From NCBI GenBank assembly GCA_003164045.1, contig PLRU01000020.1:46904-82587 (forward strand): DNA of 35,684 nucleotides. The letters run 5' to 3'. Positions 14,501 through 22,424 of this stretch are shown here, one piece after another. Position 1 is the stretch's first letter. The number at the start of each line of letters is the position of its first letter. The notes beneath the pieces were generated by a model, which saw only the letters and a list, made by a program, of their open reading frames with translations, did no database searches and had not been told where the DNA came from. Made by a program: the position numbers and the translations under genes. This DNA comes from Candidatus Lustribacter telmatis (GTDB lineage Bacteria; Vulcanimicrobiota; Vulcanimicrobiia; Vulcanimicrobiales; Vulcanimicrobiaceae).

Positions 14501-16934
14501 CCGTACCGGCGATGCCCGCGGACGGTACCGGCTGGCCCGCTTGCTGACAACCGGCGCCGAACGTCGGATTAGGCGGCGTCGCGAAAAACACCGTGGCGGG
14601 CAAACTGTCGGCAAACGTCACGCCGTTAGCCTGCGTTTGCGCGAAACCGGCGATGCCTTGCACATCCAGCGTAATGCTGGCGACGGCCGTACCGCCGGCT
14701 TGAATTTGGTTGGGCGTGAACGACTTGGTGATGTTGATGTTCGAGGATTGGAACGTGGCGGTTCCTTGATGTGCCGCGGTGAACGTCGCCCCGCCGGTGA
14801 GCGAACTCGTGTAGGTCGGATTGCCCGGCTGCAAGCCGCCCGTCGTACCGGCCATGTCGATGACGTTATACGTGAACTGACACGTCGCACTAATGGTCGG
14901 AATCGAGAGTGTAAACGATTGACCGCCGCCCGCGATAACGACGTTGGCGACCTGGCTCAGCCCCGGCGGGCAGCCCGGACCGAACACGAAATTCGGCGCC
15001 GCCGCAAGCTGGACTTGGTTCGGCACGTTGTCGAGCGGGAACGTCCCGACGAAGTTCGTGTCGGTCACGTTATTCGGATCGAGGATTTGCGCCGTTACCG
15101 TTTGCGGCTGGTTGAGCAGCCCTTGACCCGACACGAAGTAGTTCTGGAGCGTGAGCGTCGGCAGCGCGGTGACGACGGCGTTTGCCGTATTGTTCGGGCC
15201 GGTCGCGATGCCGCCCGGATTCGTGAGGAACGAAACCGCATCACCGGCGTCGCCGATGATGTTCGTGTCGGTTTGACCGTTCACCGCCGGCGGCGCAGTG
15301 AACTGAGCGAAGTACGTCACGGTGCACGTGCCGCCCGCCGGAATGCTGAGACCCGAGCCGGTGACGCTAGGCGCACCGGTGACGGCAGTAATCGTCGCCG
15401 CGCCGCAGCCGGCTGAAAAGCTGGCGGGGAAGGACGCGTTGTTGACGACGGCCATCGTCGATGCGGTTTGCGGCAGATTGCTCGTGAACGTGCCGCCGTT
15501 GAACGCGCCCGACGCTAAGCTGCCGAACGTAATCGTGTACGAGAAGGGCGTGTTGGGGCCGGCGCTGGGGAGACCGTTGACCAAGGGAGCGGAGGTGCTC
15601 ATCGCGAGCGAATAAGCGCCGCCGCCGGCAGTGACTTGGAGCGGGGTTGCGTTCGACGCCGAACCCGAAGACGTCGCCTCTTCCGTACTGCTGAATTGGC
15701 CCGCCAAAATGGTATTCGTCAGCGGTCCCGTGCCCTGGGCCAGCGGAACGGCGACGACCGCCGTGATCGAGCACGTCGCGTTCGCGGAGATTGTTCCAGC
15801 GGTCATCGTGAGCGTACCGGTGCCGACGCCGCCGAAGACGGGCGCGCCGCAGTTTGCGTTGCCCACCGCGGACACGAGCGTCAAGCTCGCCGGGAAGTTG
15901 TCGGTGATCGCCGCGTTCGTGAGCGGGACCGACGTGAAGAAGTCGCGGATGGCGATCGTGAGCGTGACGTTTTGCCCGGGCTGCACGAAGCCGGTGCTGA
16001 AGCCCTTTGACACTAACGGAAGGCCCATCTCATACGTGGCCGTCGTATTGGCCGAGAACGAGTTCGTGATCGCTTGATCGGTCACGAGACTGCCCACCGA
16101 TGGTGATGCCGGCAGCGTCCAGTTCACGTTGACGTTTGCACCGGCAACGGCCGACGACGTCACGGAATAGGTAACGGTACAACCGCCGACCGGAATCGTC
16201 GCACCCGTAATCGGGATCGAGCCGGCGAGCACGCCGGTCGGAAGCGCACCGATGACCGCACCCGGACAGGTTGACGAGGCGCCCGTCACGGTGAAGGCTT
16301 GCGTCGAGTTGCCGTTGATCGCGAACGCGGCATTCGTCAGGTTGATCGTCGCCGTCGGGTTGCCGATCGTGTACGTGAACGACGCCGGGCTCCCGAAGGG
16401 CTCGACTTGGCTCGCGCTCGCCGACACGACGACGTTTGCCGAGGCGATGCTGAGGGTTTGCGAAACGTCGCCCGGCGGATTGCCGCCCGACGAGGTGACA
16501 TCGGCTGCAAAGATCGTGTTGACGTGGTTGCCGGCGCTGTTGCCGAACACGTTGAACACGACCGTGCACGTACCCGGGTGCGTGCCGTCGACCGCAATCG
16601 GAATCGTGCCGCCGTTCATAACGATCGCCGTGCCGACGATGGCCAGCGCGGCAGTACCGTTGGGGTTACAGGTGGTGACCGGCGGGGTCCCGGCATCGAT
16701 CACGCCGCCGCCCGACATCGTCGCAACGTCGTCTTTGAACGTAGTGATCGTTACGGCGGAACCCGTGTCGCTGTTCTGCAGCGTTACGGTAACGGTCGAG
16801 GACCCGCCGAGCGCGACGGAGGTGGGCGCGAATTGCTTGTTGACCGTAATCGACGCCTCGGCAAACCCGAAGCACGCGAAGACGAGGAAGAGGGCTGCTG
16901 CCGCTAAGCGGGTGACGAAATTGCGCGTTCTCAT
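11562..16934 (-). CDS. Giant DUF11-like repeat surface protein
   Basis: The product has 1790 residues. A signal peptide occupies about 1-27 (RLAAAALFLVFACFGFAEA). About a dozen beta-sandwich repeats of 110-150 residues follow, many starting with a 'V/I-x-K-x-F' strand: ITVNKQFAPTSV, INITKSFTPNQI, IAVSKTFLSSTM, VSIAKAFLPTTI, VGISKSFLSTII, LTVTKQIDG. Many carry two Cys, the second in (A/G)(A/T)CTITV-like strands. The last 110 residues contain a SdrD/Cna-B-like segment (GRVYLDVNGSGHFQDPDVGL) seen in other large surface proteins. No LPXTG, PEP-CTERM or clear C-terminal anchor is visible. The start is coupled to the barrel gene by TAATG. A cell-surface stalk or adhesin is likely; the ligand is unknown. 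Confidence 0.85.
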   Translation of the reverse strand: MRTRNFVTRLAAAALFLVFACFGFAEASITVNKQFAPTSVALGGSSTVTVTLQNSDTGSAVTITTFKDDVATMSGGGVIDAGTPPVTTCNPNGTAALAIVGTAIVMNGGTIPIAVDGTHPGTCTVVFNVFGNSAGNHVNTIFAADVTSSGGNPPGDVSQTLSIASANVVVSASASQVEPFGSPASFTYTIGNPTATINLTNAAFAINGNSTQAFTVTGASSTCPGAVIGALPTGVLAGSIPITGATIPVGGCTVTYSVTSSAVAGANVNVNWTLPASPSVGSLVTDQAITNSFSANTTATYEMGLPLVSKGFSTGFVQPGQNVTLTIAIRDFFTSVPLTNAAITDNFPASLTLVSAVGNANCGAPVFGGVGTGTLTMTAGTISANATCSITAVVAVPLAQGTGPLTNTILAGQFSSTEEATSSGSASNATPLQVTAGGGAYSLAMSTSAPLVNGLPSAGPNTPFSYTITFGSLASGAFNGGTFTSNLPQTASTMAVVNNASFPASFSAGCGAATITAVTGAPSVTGSGLSIPAGGTCTVTYFAQFTAPPAVNGQTDTNIIGDAGDAVSFLTNPGGIATGPNNTANAVVTALPTLTLQNYFVSGQGLLNQPQTVTAQILDPNNVTDTNFVGTFPLDNVPNQVQLAAAPNFVFGPGCPPGLSQVANVVIAGGGQSFTLSIPTISATCQFTYNVIDMAGTTGGLQPGNPTYTSSLTGGATFTAAHQGTATFQSSNINITKSFTPNQIQAGGTAVASITLDVQGIAGFAQTQANGVTFADSLPATVFFATPPNPTFGAGCQQAGQPVPSAGIAGTVITFSNISLLTVGAVPTTCTVGFAVSSTTIGTPLNFIAAHAVTSTSGITNSQSVSASLTVSSGIAVSKTFLSSTMQIGGTDYIRFLLTNSAATSILSGGTLTDLMPAQMVVASTTPGPIQAGDPPLCGGTIGTAVGSNNLSVTNLTVGPVVLGVPGQCVLYVLISAAPSAAPGLVTNTIGPAGVSFNAGALQNQNGSSAGDTYTAAPGVSIAKAFLPTTITAGATSVMTISIVNNAAGAAPLSGIALSDALPPNIFVGPVPAASTTCAGGTVTAVAGAGTVSLANGTVAAGATCTITVTVTGALAGIFVNTISAGALTSLQGASNAAPAQATLNIGNTSGVGISKSFLSTIIAPGATSLLTVTIINNAVTAVNLTNMGVIDTLPANVTIAATPNAATTCTAGTATAVAGGTTLALTGSSILINGTCTITVNVTGTLPGTYTNTIPIGSITSTQGATNGAPASSNLTIGQPSLAVVKTSIPSAATVSPGQSIAYRVTVLNNGTQPETNTHITDALAMATLTPGTVAVNGVTVPDAVVLSSQPFGTLAVGATDVITYSATVNANAPIGASVTNTATIGGDQPCSSGTCSGTSPANTVAPPVLTVTKQIDGTTSESVLAGQTITYGISIANTGSGPAVNTTMTDIVPTGLTVVPNSVVVNTVPSATATLAGQALSVPIGTVAAGTVTTVTFKAVVSPTAGNSSNTVQVMAAGLSRAVLSNAALAHQVPATIAVTKITPSTTVTTGDRVNFTITATPVGGVGYGLTTIVDTLPDYEVYAPGTSRVAGKAQEPVVAGHVLTWTVPTLTAPLTITYATAVAPGSEANVTLTNLVNVTAVAPGGAGFGRGAASASVLVVGSTFGSCYPITGRVYLDVNGSGHFQDPDVGLHSVKIFLDNGESVVTDSTGRYDYPCVHPGMHALRLDERTLPAGIVPYLDRNIDSEKSTRRLVHHIYDTTIIEDINFAVTGTPEKPLEPGGSGSKPK

Positions 16935-19873
16935 TAGCGGTTATCCTTGCCCCAGCCGAAAATTCGGTCGATGTATGTACTCAATGTAACGTAGAGTCCG
17001 CGATGCGTCGGATTGATCGCGGTGTCCGGATCGGCGAACCCGGAGAAGTTGTAACCGCCGGCGAGCCGCAGCGTGCTGCCGAGGCGGTAGCCGGCTTCCA
17101 CCGCAAACCCGGTGGCGTTCGTGCCGCTCAAGGGGGCGATGTTGCTGAAATGCACCTCGCTGCCGATATCGAAGCGGCCGCCGATGCGCTGATCGCCGCG
17201 CAGGCCCCAAATCGTCGTGCGCGGGGCGAAGAAACTATCGCCCGTGATCTTGTAGGCGGCGCTCGCCGCCCACTCCGTGCGCGTGCTCGAACGATACAGC
17301 TCTTGCAGCTGGATCACGTTCGTGATGTAGGCATCGTAGTCGGTGAGATTCGTTTTGTAGATGTCGGCCGAGAGCAGCGTGACGTAGCGATCGTTGCGCG
17401 AGGGCCGGTAGGCGAGGCCGCCGCGGCCTTCCGTATCGTAGATGCCCTGGGTGAACGAACCGGTGTACGCACCGTAGAGCGAAACGGCGGGCGAAATCGG
17501 ACCCGTCGCGCCGAACTGATACGTGCTGCCGGAGTCGAAGCCCGTGCGCACTTGGACTTGTCCCGTCGTGTGGAACGTCTTGATCGAATAGTCCATCGAC
17601 GTGCCGACCGTCATGAAGTACGGTGTCGACGTGGGCGCCGCAAACGTCGAGTAGAGCGACGTGCCGAGCTGGAAGAATCCGTCGGCGTTGAAGCGCGGCG
17701 TCGAAATGAACTTCGTGCGCGCGCCGATCGCATCGTAGAGATCGGTGCCGCTCGCCGTATGCTCGACCGCGTAGCCGGTTTGGTAGGTGGTCGGTCCGAT
17801 GCGGTCTTCGATGCCGATGCTGGTCTGGCTCTCGGCGGTCGAAGCGAACGTTGCGCCGGCCTGAGATCCCGCAAACGACTGGCTCGACGCCTGCTGCCAG
17901 AGTTGACGGATGAACGCCTTGGCATGATCGCCGACGTCGAGGGTCGCTTCGGCCTGCGTCTCGGGCGGATCGTACGGATCGGTCGAATTTCCGAATGGCC
18001 GGCTACGCGAAACGCCGATCGAGGCATGCGGTGCGAAGCTCCAATCGAATCCGGCATTCGCCGACATCGTGCTGCCCGAACCGGCATTTTCGTAGATCGA
18101 CGTAAACGCCGGCAAGAAACTGCCGAGCGAACCAAGGTTCCCCGGCGCCGCAGCTGACTGCGACGGATCGCTGCCGAGCACGAGCGGGTTCGTCACGCCG
18201 TTGCTTGTGGCCGACGCGCTGGCGATCCCGATGTGGTATTTCAAACGCGCCGACGGTTTGACGCGCAGCGTCAAACCGGCTTCCGAATCGGTGTTGTTCT
18301 CGGCTTGGGAGAACAGCGAGAGCGGCAGATCGTTGTGCGCGTACATATAACTGAGGTCGAGTGCGGCCTTCGGGCTCAGCGCAAACGACGCCGTGCCGTT
18401 GAACGATACGAGCCCCGGCGCCGTGTAGTTGCCGTACGGGTTGTCGTAGGCCGCGTCGGTGCCTGAAAACGCAAACGCCAGCTTCACGGGACCCGTATGC
18501 ATGGCGAGCATGGCTTTGTAGGCGTCACCCGTCGTTCCGTACTGCGCGGTCGTAATGGGTAGAAAACCGTTGGAGTGTTCGTGGCTGATCGACCACGTCG
18601 CGCCCGGCGTTTTTCCGTCAATCGACTCGCCGAGGAGGGTGAGGTTGCCGCTGCCGATGGCGTTGTTCAGATACCAGGCATCGGCATGCGTGCCCGGTCC
18701 GAGTTTGAGATCGGCTTTGCCGCCCATCATCGTCGACGTTGCCCCGGGGCCGCCGTATTCGTACTGCACGACGACGACTTGCGGATCGAACTGATCGTCA
18801 TACGGCAAAATAATGTTGAGGAACGTGAGCAGTCCGCTCGGATAATCGACGAGGTAGTCGGTTCCGCGGCCGAGGACGCTCTCGGAGACGATCGCGCCGC
18901 TGCGGCGGTCGAGATGGACGAGCGTTAGCACGTCGGAGCCGATGACGATGTCGGGGTTGAGCGCTTGGCTCGCAATGGCGAGACCCGTCGGCGTGATGAC
19001 CGTGCGGGCGAACGCGGTGTTGTTGCGGGCGGTGAAGGCGCCCGCGCTCAGGTTGCTGCTGCCGGCGAGCACTTTCGCGCCGTTCACCAAAATGTTGTAA
19101 CCGCCGACGGCCGTGCTCGGCGCGGCTTGCGCGTAGAATTGGCCCCACATCGCGCTCGAGCGGCCGTTTTGGACCGCGGCGAAGATGTGGTTGGTCGAGA
19201 GCGCGTCGTCGTAGCGGATCGATGCGTCGCCATAGGTCGGGAACGGACGGTCGTTCGGGTTGTCGAGGAACGGATCGGCCGCGATGGTCTGCTCGAGCGT
19301 GTTGCTCGAATCGTAGGCGAACGTGCCGCGGGTGTTCTTCGAGATTTCGCCCGTGCCGTAGAGGGTGATCGCGCCGCGGCGGGCGTTCGTGCCGTCGGGG
19401 GCGCCGTCTTGCGCTTCGGTCCAGCCCGGAACCGGTCCGATGCCGCCCGTTGCGAACCCGACCACCAGCGGCTTTCGCACATCCGTGGTGAGCGCCAACG
19501 TCACATCCGTGCTCGCGTCGCCGGCCGTGAAACGAATGACCAGCGGACCGGCCTGCGTTCCCGGGTAGAGCTGCAGCACGACGTTACTCGTCTCATCGCT
19601 GATGAGATCGCTCGAAAGGCCCGAACTCGTCCGCGCATCACCGCGAAGAATAAGTGCACGAATCGGGGTCGCGTTTGCAAACGGCATTCCGTCGGCATCC
19701 GTCAGATGAACGCGCACCATGACCGCACCGCGGCCCGACGCATCGATCTCATGAGCTCCGTCGACTTGCGCGTGCAGCACCCGCGATACGGGGTCTGCGT
19801 GACCGACCGAGGTCACAAGCGCAAACTCTGCAACGAGGCAGAGCGCCGCTCTCAAGAGCCGATGAGACCACAT
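16934..19873 (-). CDS. Outer-membrane beta-barrel-like protein with N-terminal Ig-like domain
   Basis: The product has 979 residues from the ATG at 19873. That start gives a clean signal peptide (WSHRLLRAALCLVAEFALVT...GHA) and has AAAGGA 11 bases upstream. A GTG nine codons earlier (19900) is the alternative and has no Shine-Dalgarno site. After the signal comes an invasin/Big1-like domain (about 35-150). Next is a segment with LGRGTDYLVDYPSGLLTF near 360, reminiscent of a motif in SprA-type outer-membrane proteins. The last 550 or so residues alternate polar and aromatic/hydrophobic residues with Gly/Asn/Asp turns (LKLAFAFSG-, ALDLSYMYAHND-, LRLAGGYNFSG-like strands), as in a large porin-like barrel. 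It ends in VTLSTYIDRIFGWGKDNR. It is coupled to the DUF11-like gene, so it may anchor or export that protein (inference). Confidence 0.8.
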   Translation of the reverse strand: MWSHRLLRAALCLVAEFALVTSVGHADPVSRVLHAQVDGAHEIDASGRGAVMVRVHLTDADGMPFANATPIRALILRGDARTSSGLSSDLISDETSNVVLQLYPGTQAGPLVIRFTAGDASTDVTLALTTDVRKPLVVGFATGGIGPVPGWTEAQDGAPDGTNARRGAITLYGTGEISKNTRGTFAYDSSNTLEQTIAADPFLDNPNDRPFPTYGDASIRYDDALSTNHIFAAVQNGRSSAMWGQFYAQAAPSTAVGGYNILVNGAKVLAGSSNLSAGAFTARNNTAFARTVITPTGLAIASQALNPDIVIGSDVLTLVHLDRRSGAIVSESVLGRGTDYLVDYPSGLLTFLNIILPYDDQFDPQVVVVQYEYGGPGATSTMMGGKADLKLGPGTHADAWYLNNAIGSGNLTLLGESIDGKTPGATWSISHEHSNGFLPITTAQYGTTGDAYKAMLAMHTGPVKLAFAFSGTDAAYDNPYGNYTAPGLVSFNGTASFALSPKAALDLSYMYAHNDLPLSLFSQAENNTDSEAGLTLRVKPSARLKYHIGIASASATSNGVTNPLVLGSDPSQSAAAPGNLGSLGSFLPAFTSIYENAGSGSTMSANAGFDWSFAPHASIGVSRSRPFGNSTDPYDPPETQAEATLDVGDHAKAFIRQLWQQASSQSFAGSQAGATFASTAESQTSIGIEDRIGPTTYQTGYAVEHTASGTDLYDAIGARTKFISTPRFNADGFFQLGTSLYSTFAAPTSTPYFMTVGTSMDYSIKTFHTTGQVQVRTGFDSGSTYQFGATGPISPAVSLYGAYTGSFTQGIYDTEGRGGLAYRPSRNDRYVTLLSADIYKTNLTDYDAYITNVIQLQELYRSSTRTEWAASAAYKITGDSFFAPRTTIWGLRGDQRIGGRFDIGSEVHFSNIAPLSGTNATGFAVEAGYRLGSTLRLAGGYNFSGFADPDTAINPTHRGLYVTLSTYIDRIFGWGKDNR

Positions 19874-20103
19874 TCCAGCGCAAATCCTTTGCGTCTGCAC
19901 AAGCGAATACCGACCCGTCTAAAACGGGTCGGCTCGTCGTGCCCCGACGAGAATAGTCGTAGGCGGAGCCATTCCTTGGCTTCACACCCAATTATGTGAT
20001 TCGGCTCCGGATGGCCGCTGCATTAGGGAAGCTTGCGCTCGAAGTGTAAAGGCTTTGCGTCACTTTTATTTGCGTTGCTTGCGACACAAAACGGAGCTAT
20101 TTT
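19874..20103 (-). promoter_or_regulatory. Hairpin-rich leader of the barrel/repeat-protein operon
   Basis: This 230-base spacer follows rlmD on the minus strand. It holds, in order: GACGCAAAGCC (20061-20051); CGGAGCC (20009-20003) pairing with GGCTCCG (19970-19964) around an inner TCACA/TGTGA stem (19999-19995, 19986-19982); a 7-bp hairpin (19951-19933); a directly abutting 9-bp hairpin with a 5-base loop (19932-19910); and CGCAAA-GGA-TTTGCG (19893-19879), whose loop holds the core of the likely ribosome-binding site. ACGCAAA occurs three times. It looks like a regulated leader or attenuator. The 9-bp hairpin could also be a terminator of the upstream genes, but it is followed only by TATTCGCTT. 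Confidence 0.55.
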
Positions 20104-21450
20104 TCAGCGCAAAAGCGTTACGAGCGTCTCCACGTGTCCGGTTTGCGGGAACATATCGAACGGTTGGACCGATCCAATTTTATACTCGCGGCCCGCAAGA
20201 TAGCGCAGATCGCGCGCCAGCGTCGCCGGATTGCACGACAGATACCAAATCGCGGGAACGCGCGCGTCGGCAAGTGCGGCTAGCGTCGCTTCGTCGCTGC
20301 CCTTGCGCGGCGGATCGAGGAACACGATCTCCGCCTCGCGCAGCGCTTTGCGCCCTTCTTCATTGGCCAGCGCGCCTTCGACCCGGCCCTGCACGAAACG
20401 CACGCGGTCTTCCACTTTATTGAGCCGGGCGTTGCCGCGCGCTTCGGTTACGGCGGACGCATTTTCTTCGATGCCGACGACCGATGCGCCGCGCGAGGCG
20501 AAGTAAATTGCAAACGTGCCGGCGCCGCAATAGAGATCGACGATGCGCGGGGTGCCGGCGATGAGCGGCGCGAGCGTGCGGAAAATCGACGCGACCATCG
20601 CACCGTTGATTTGAAAGAACGACGCCGGCGAGACGCGGAAGCGCACGTCCTCGATCGTCTCTTCCATCTCGCGCTTGCCCCATACGAAATCCATCCGCCG
20701 ACCGATCACGGCGTTCGCGTTCGCGGGCTCGTACGAATTGCTGATGCCGCCGACGCCCGGAATGCGTTCCGCGATGTGCGGCGCGGCGCCGGCGATGGCG
20801 GACGATTTCGTATCCGTGGTCAGCGAGAGCACGCTGTTGGGCGAGGTGAGGCCCGCGCGCATCACGACGTGATTCACTTCGCGAAAGGCGGCGGCGGTTT
20901 CGGGATCGCGCGCCGCTTCGATCAAACCGCCGATCGCCGCATCGAGCGGCTCGAGCACGATCGGACAATGATCGATCGGCACGAGATCGTGCGAACGCGC
21001 GCGATAGAAACCGAACACGGGCTCCGGGCCATGTGCGTGCACGACCAGCGCCATCTTGTTGCGGTACCCGCGCGGAACGTCCATGCCGATCGGTTCGCGC
21101 ACGACGACGTCGCTGAAACCGCCGATGCGCGCGAGCGCGTCGACCACGATGCGGTGCTTCCAGGCGAGTTGCGCCGGGTAAGCCAGATGCTGCACCTGGC
21201 AGCCGCCGCACGCACCGAACACCGGGCAGAACGGTTCGGCGCGATCGGGCGATGTCGTCTCACGTTCGAGCAGTTCACCGGTCGCGTACTTCGCCTTGAC
21301 CTCGGTCAAGCGTATCCGCGCGCGCTCGCCCGGCAGCGGTCCATCGACAAACACGACCATCCCATCGAAGCGCCCGACGGCCTGGCCGTTGGCCAGCAGA
21401 TCGGAAAACTCGACGACCCCGACGGCGCCCGGCTTGAGGCCGGTCACCAT
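20104..21450 (-). CDS. rlmD: 23S rRNA (uracil-5)-methyltransferase, RlmD/TrmA family
   Basis: The product has 448 residues. An N-terminal TRAM domain (about 1-65) is followed by [4Fe-4S] cysteines Cys75, Cys81 and Cys84 (CPVFGACGGCQVQHL) and a fourth near 163 (DHCPIVLEPL). The SAM-binding domain has VDLYCGAGTFAIYFA and FLDPPRKGSDEA, and the catalytic Cys is in WYLSCNPATLARDL near the C-terminus. This family makes 5-methyluridine in 23S rRNA (RlmD, RlmCD) or tRNA (TrmA); the iron-sulfur motif favours an RlmD-type enzyme, but the exact target cannot be read from sequence. The ATG is one base after the stop of the small membrane protein gene (TAACATG), so the two are co-transcribed. Confidence 0.92.
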   Translation of the reverse strand: MVTGLKPGAVGVVEFSDLLANGQAVGRFDGMVVFVDGPLPGERARIRLTEVKAKYATGELLERETTSPDRAEPFCPVFGACGGCQVQHLAYPAQLAWKHRIVVDALARIGGFSDVVVREPIGMDVPRGYRNKMALVVHAHGPEPVFGFYRARSHDLVPIDHCPIVLEPLDAAIGGLIEAARDPETAAAFREVNHVVMRAGLTSPNSVLSLTTDTKSSAIAGAAPHIAERIPGVGGISNSYEPANANAVIGRRMDFVWGKREMEETIEDVRFRVSPASFFQINGAMVASIFRTLAPLIAGTPRIVDLYCGAGTFAIYFASRGASVVGIEENASAVTEARGNARLNKVEDRVRFVQGRVEGALANEEGRKALREAEIVFLDPPRKGSDEATLAALADARVPAIWYLSCNPATLARDLRYLAGREYKIGSVQPFDMFPQTGHVETLVTLLR

Positions 21451-21451
21451 G

Positions 21452-21703
21452 TTACTTTTTCTCTTCGAGCGTGCGGATCAGGCGGTTCGCTTCGTCGATC
21501 AGCGTCTGGATACGCTCGGATGTCTCGTCCGGCGGCCGTTTCTTCCACATCGCGCGAACGATGAAAAACGCGACGGTCGCGGTGGCCGCGGCCCCCAGCG
21601 CGACGCCCGTCCAAATCGCGGTCCGCGCTGCAACGTTTGCCCGGCTGCCGGCCGCGGGTTCGGCGGCGGGCGGCGGAGCGCCATTCATCTGCGTCTCGGT
21701 CAC
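21452..21703 (-). CDS. Small single-pass membrane protein
   Basis: The product has 83 residues. An Ala/Pro-rich N-terminus (about 1-27) leads to one hydrophobic helix (about 28-50, AIWTGVALGAAATATVAFFI), then a positive patch (MWKKRPP) and a charged helical tail (ETSERIQTLIDEANRLIRTL) that could form a coiled coil. By the positive-inside rule the tail is probably cytoplasmic. It lies one base before rlmD and 36 bases after the PilZ gene. The family is not recognised. The ATG at 21703 is used; a second at 21688 is possible. Confidence 0.7.
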   Translation of the reverse strand: MTETQMNGAPPPAAEPAAGSRANVAARTAIWTGVALGAAATATVAFFIVRAMWKKRPPDETSERIQTLIDEANRLIRTLEEKK

Positions 21704-21739
21704 ACCGGCTCTATTCGCCGCGCTCCGCGGCGCCCCCGG

Positions 21740-22420
21740 TTAACCGAGGCCGCGGTTGCGTAGGTCGACTTGACGACGGTTGATGAAATCGATGATGGCG
21801 CGATCGGCTTCCGGCTTGAGCGGATGGAAGGCGAGGCCCACGTTAAACTTCGCGGTGCCCTCGATCTTGTCGACGCGGCGCGCGTCGGCGCGGACGGTCG
21901 TCGGCGGCGCATCGCCGGCCAGCGGAATCTTCAGCTCGAGGATGTTCCCGACTTTGATCGTCCGGTCGGTCGTGAGCGACGAGCCGGTGCGGCTGATGTC
22001 GCTGAGCACGCCCTTCTGCCATTCGCTCTCGATCTTGCCGGTCGATGAGTAGCGCCACTGCACGGTTACGGTCGTATCGATGCGTACCGTCGTGCGCTTG
22101 CGCGTGCCGCCGAATTTCTGAACGGTCTCGATCTTGCCCGGTAACTCGAACGTGGCTTGCTTTGCGTCGACCGCTTTAACGGCGGTACTGAAGCGGTACT
22201 TTCCACCCGTGTTCGAGTAGTTGAAACTCACTTGCTGGCCCGCTGACATGCCGGGCAGCACGCTCGTGGCGAACGTCTTCAGCCCGGCGTTTTCGAAGCA
22301 AACCGAACCCTTCGGCCCGTTGCGCACGGCGATGTCCACAAAACTGTGCAGCGACGGCATCATCTCCCGCAGCTCTTTGATCGATGGCGCCTTCTTGCCG
22401 AAAAAACCGAGGAAACCCAT
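21740..22420 (-). CDS. PilZ-domain protein, YcgR-like (c-di-GMP effector)
   Basis: The product has 226 residues. The N-terminal half (about 20-115) looks like a YcgR-type beta domain. The C-terminal PilZ domain has the c-di-GMP-binding motifs: an Arg-rich RKRTTVRI and DISRTGSSL (D-x-S-x-x-G). YcgR-like proteins slow or reprogramme the flagellar motor when c-di-GMP is high. The ATG at 22420 (MGFLGFFGKKAPSIKELREM) starts 4 bases after the flhA stop, so it is the last gene of the export-gate run. An in-frame extension into flhA was rejected. Confidence 0.88.
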   Translation of the reverse strand: MGFLGFFGKKAPSIKELREMMPSLHSFVDIAVRNGPKGSVCFENAGLKTFATSVLPGMSAGQQVSFNYSNTGGKYRFSTAVKAVDAKQATFELPGKIETVQKFGGTRKRTTVRIDTTVTVQWRYSSTGKIESEWQKGVLSDISRTGSSLTTDRTIKVGNILELKIPLAGDAPPTTVRADARRVDKIEGTAKFNVGLAFHPLKPEADRAIIDFINRRQVDLRNRGLG

Positions 22421-22424
22421 GAGT

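Noticed and set aside
11562-16934. Sortase or PEP-CTERM anchoring of the repeat protein
   Set aside because: The C-terminus (KPLEPGGSGSKPK) has no LPXTG or PEP motif and no hydrophobic helix.
19910-19932. Simple intrinsic terminator of rlmD
   Set aside because: The stem is strong, but the following TATTCGCTT is a poor T-run and the hairpin is only 37 bases before the barrel ATG; it was kept as part of the leader with terminator as an alternative.
18965-19999. Plus-strand open frame opposite the barrel gene
   Set aside because: Low-complexity Arg/Ala translation with no start signal; antisense shadow.
20051-20103. Full c-di-GMP-I (GEMM) riboswitch before the barrel gene
   Set aside because: GACGCAAAGCC is an exact match to the conserved core, but the upstream GGCAAACC-type strand with a GNRA-capped stem and the downstream receptor stem are not found. 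It was kept only as part of an unassigned structured leader.
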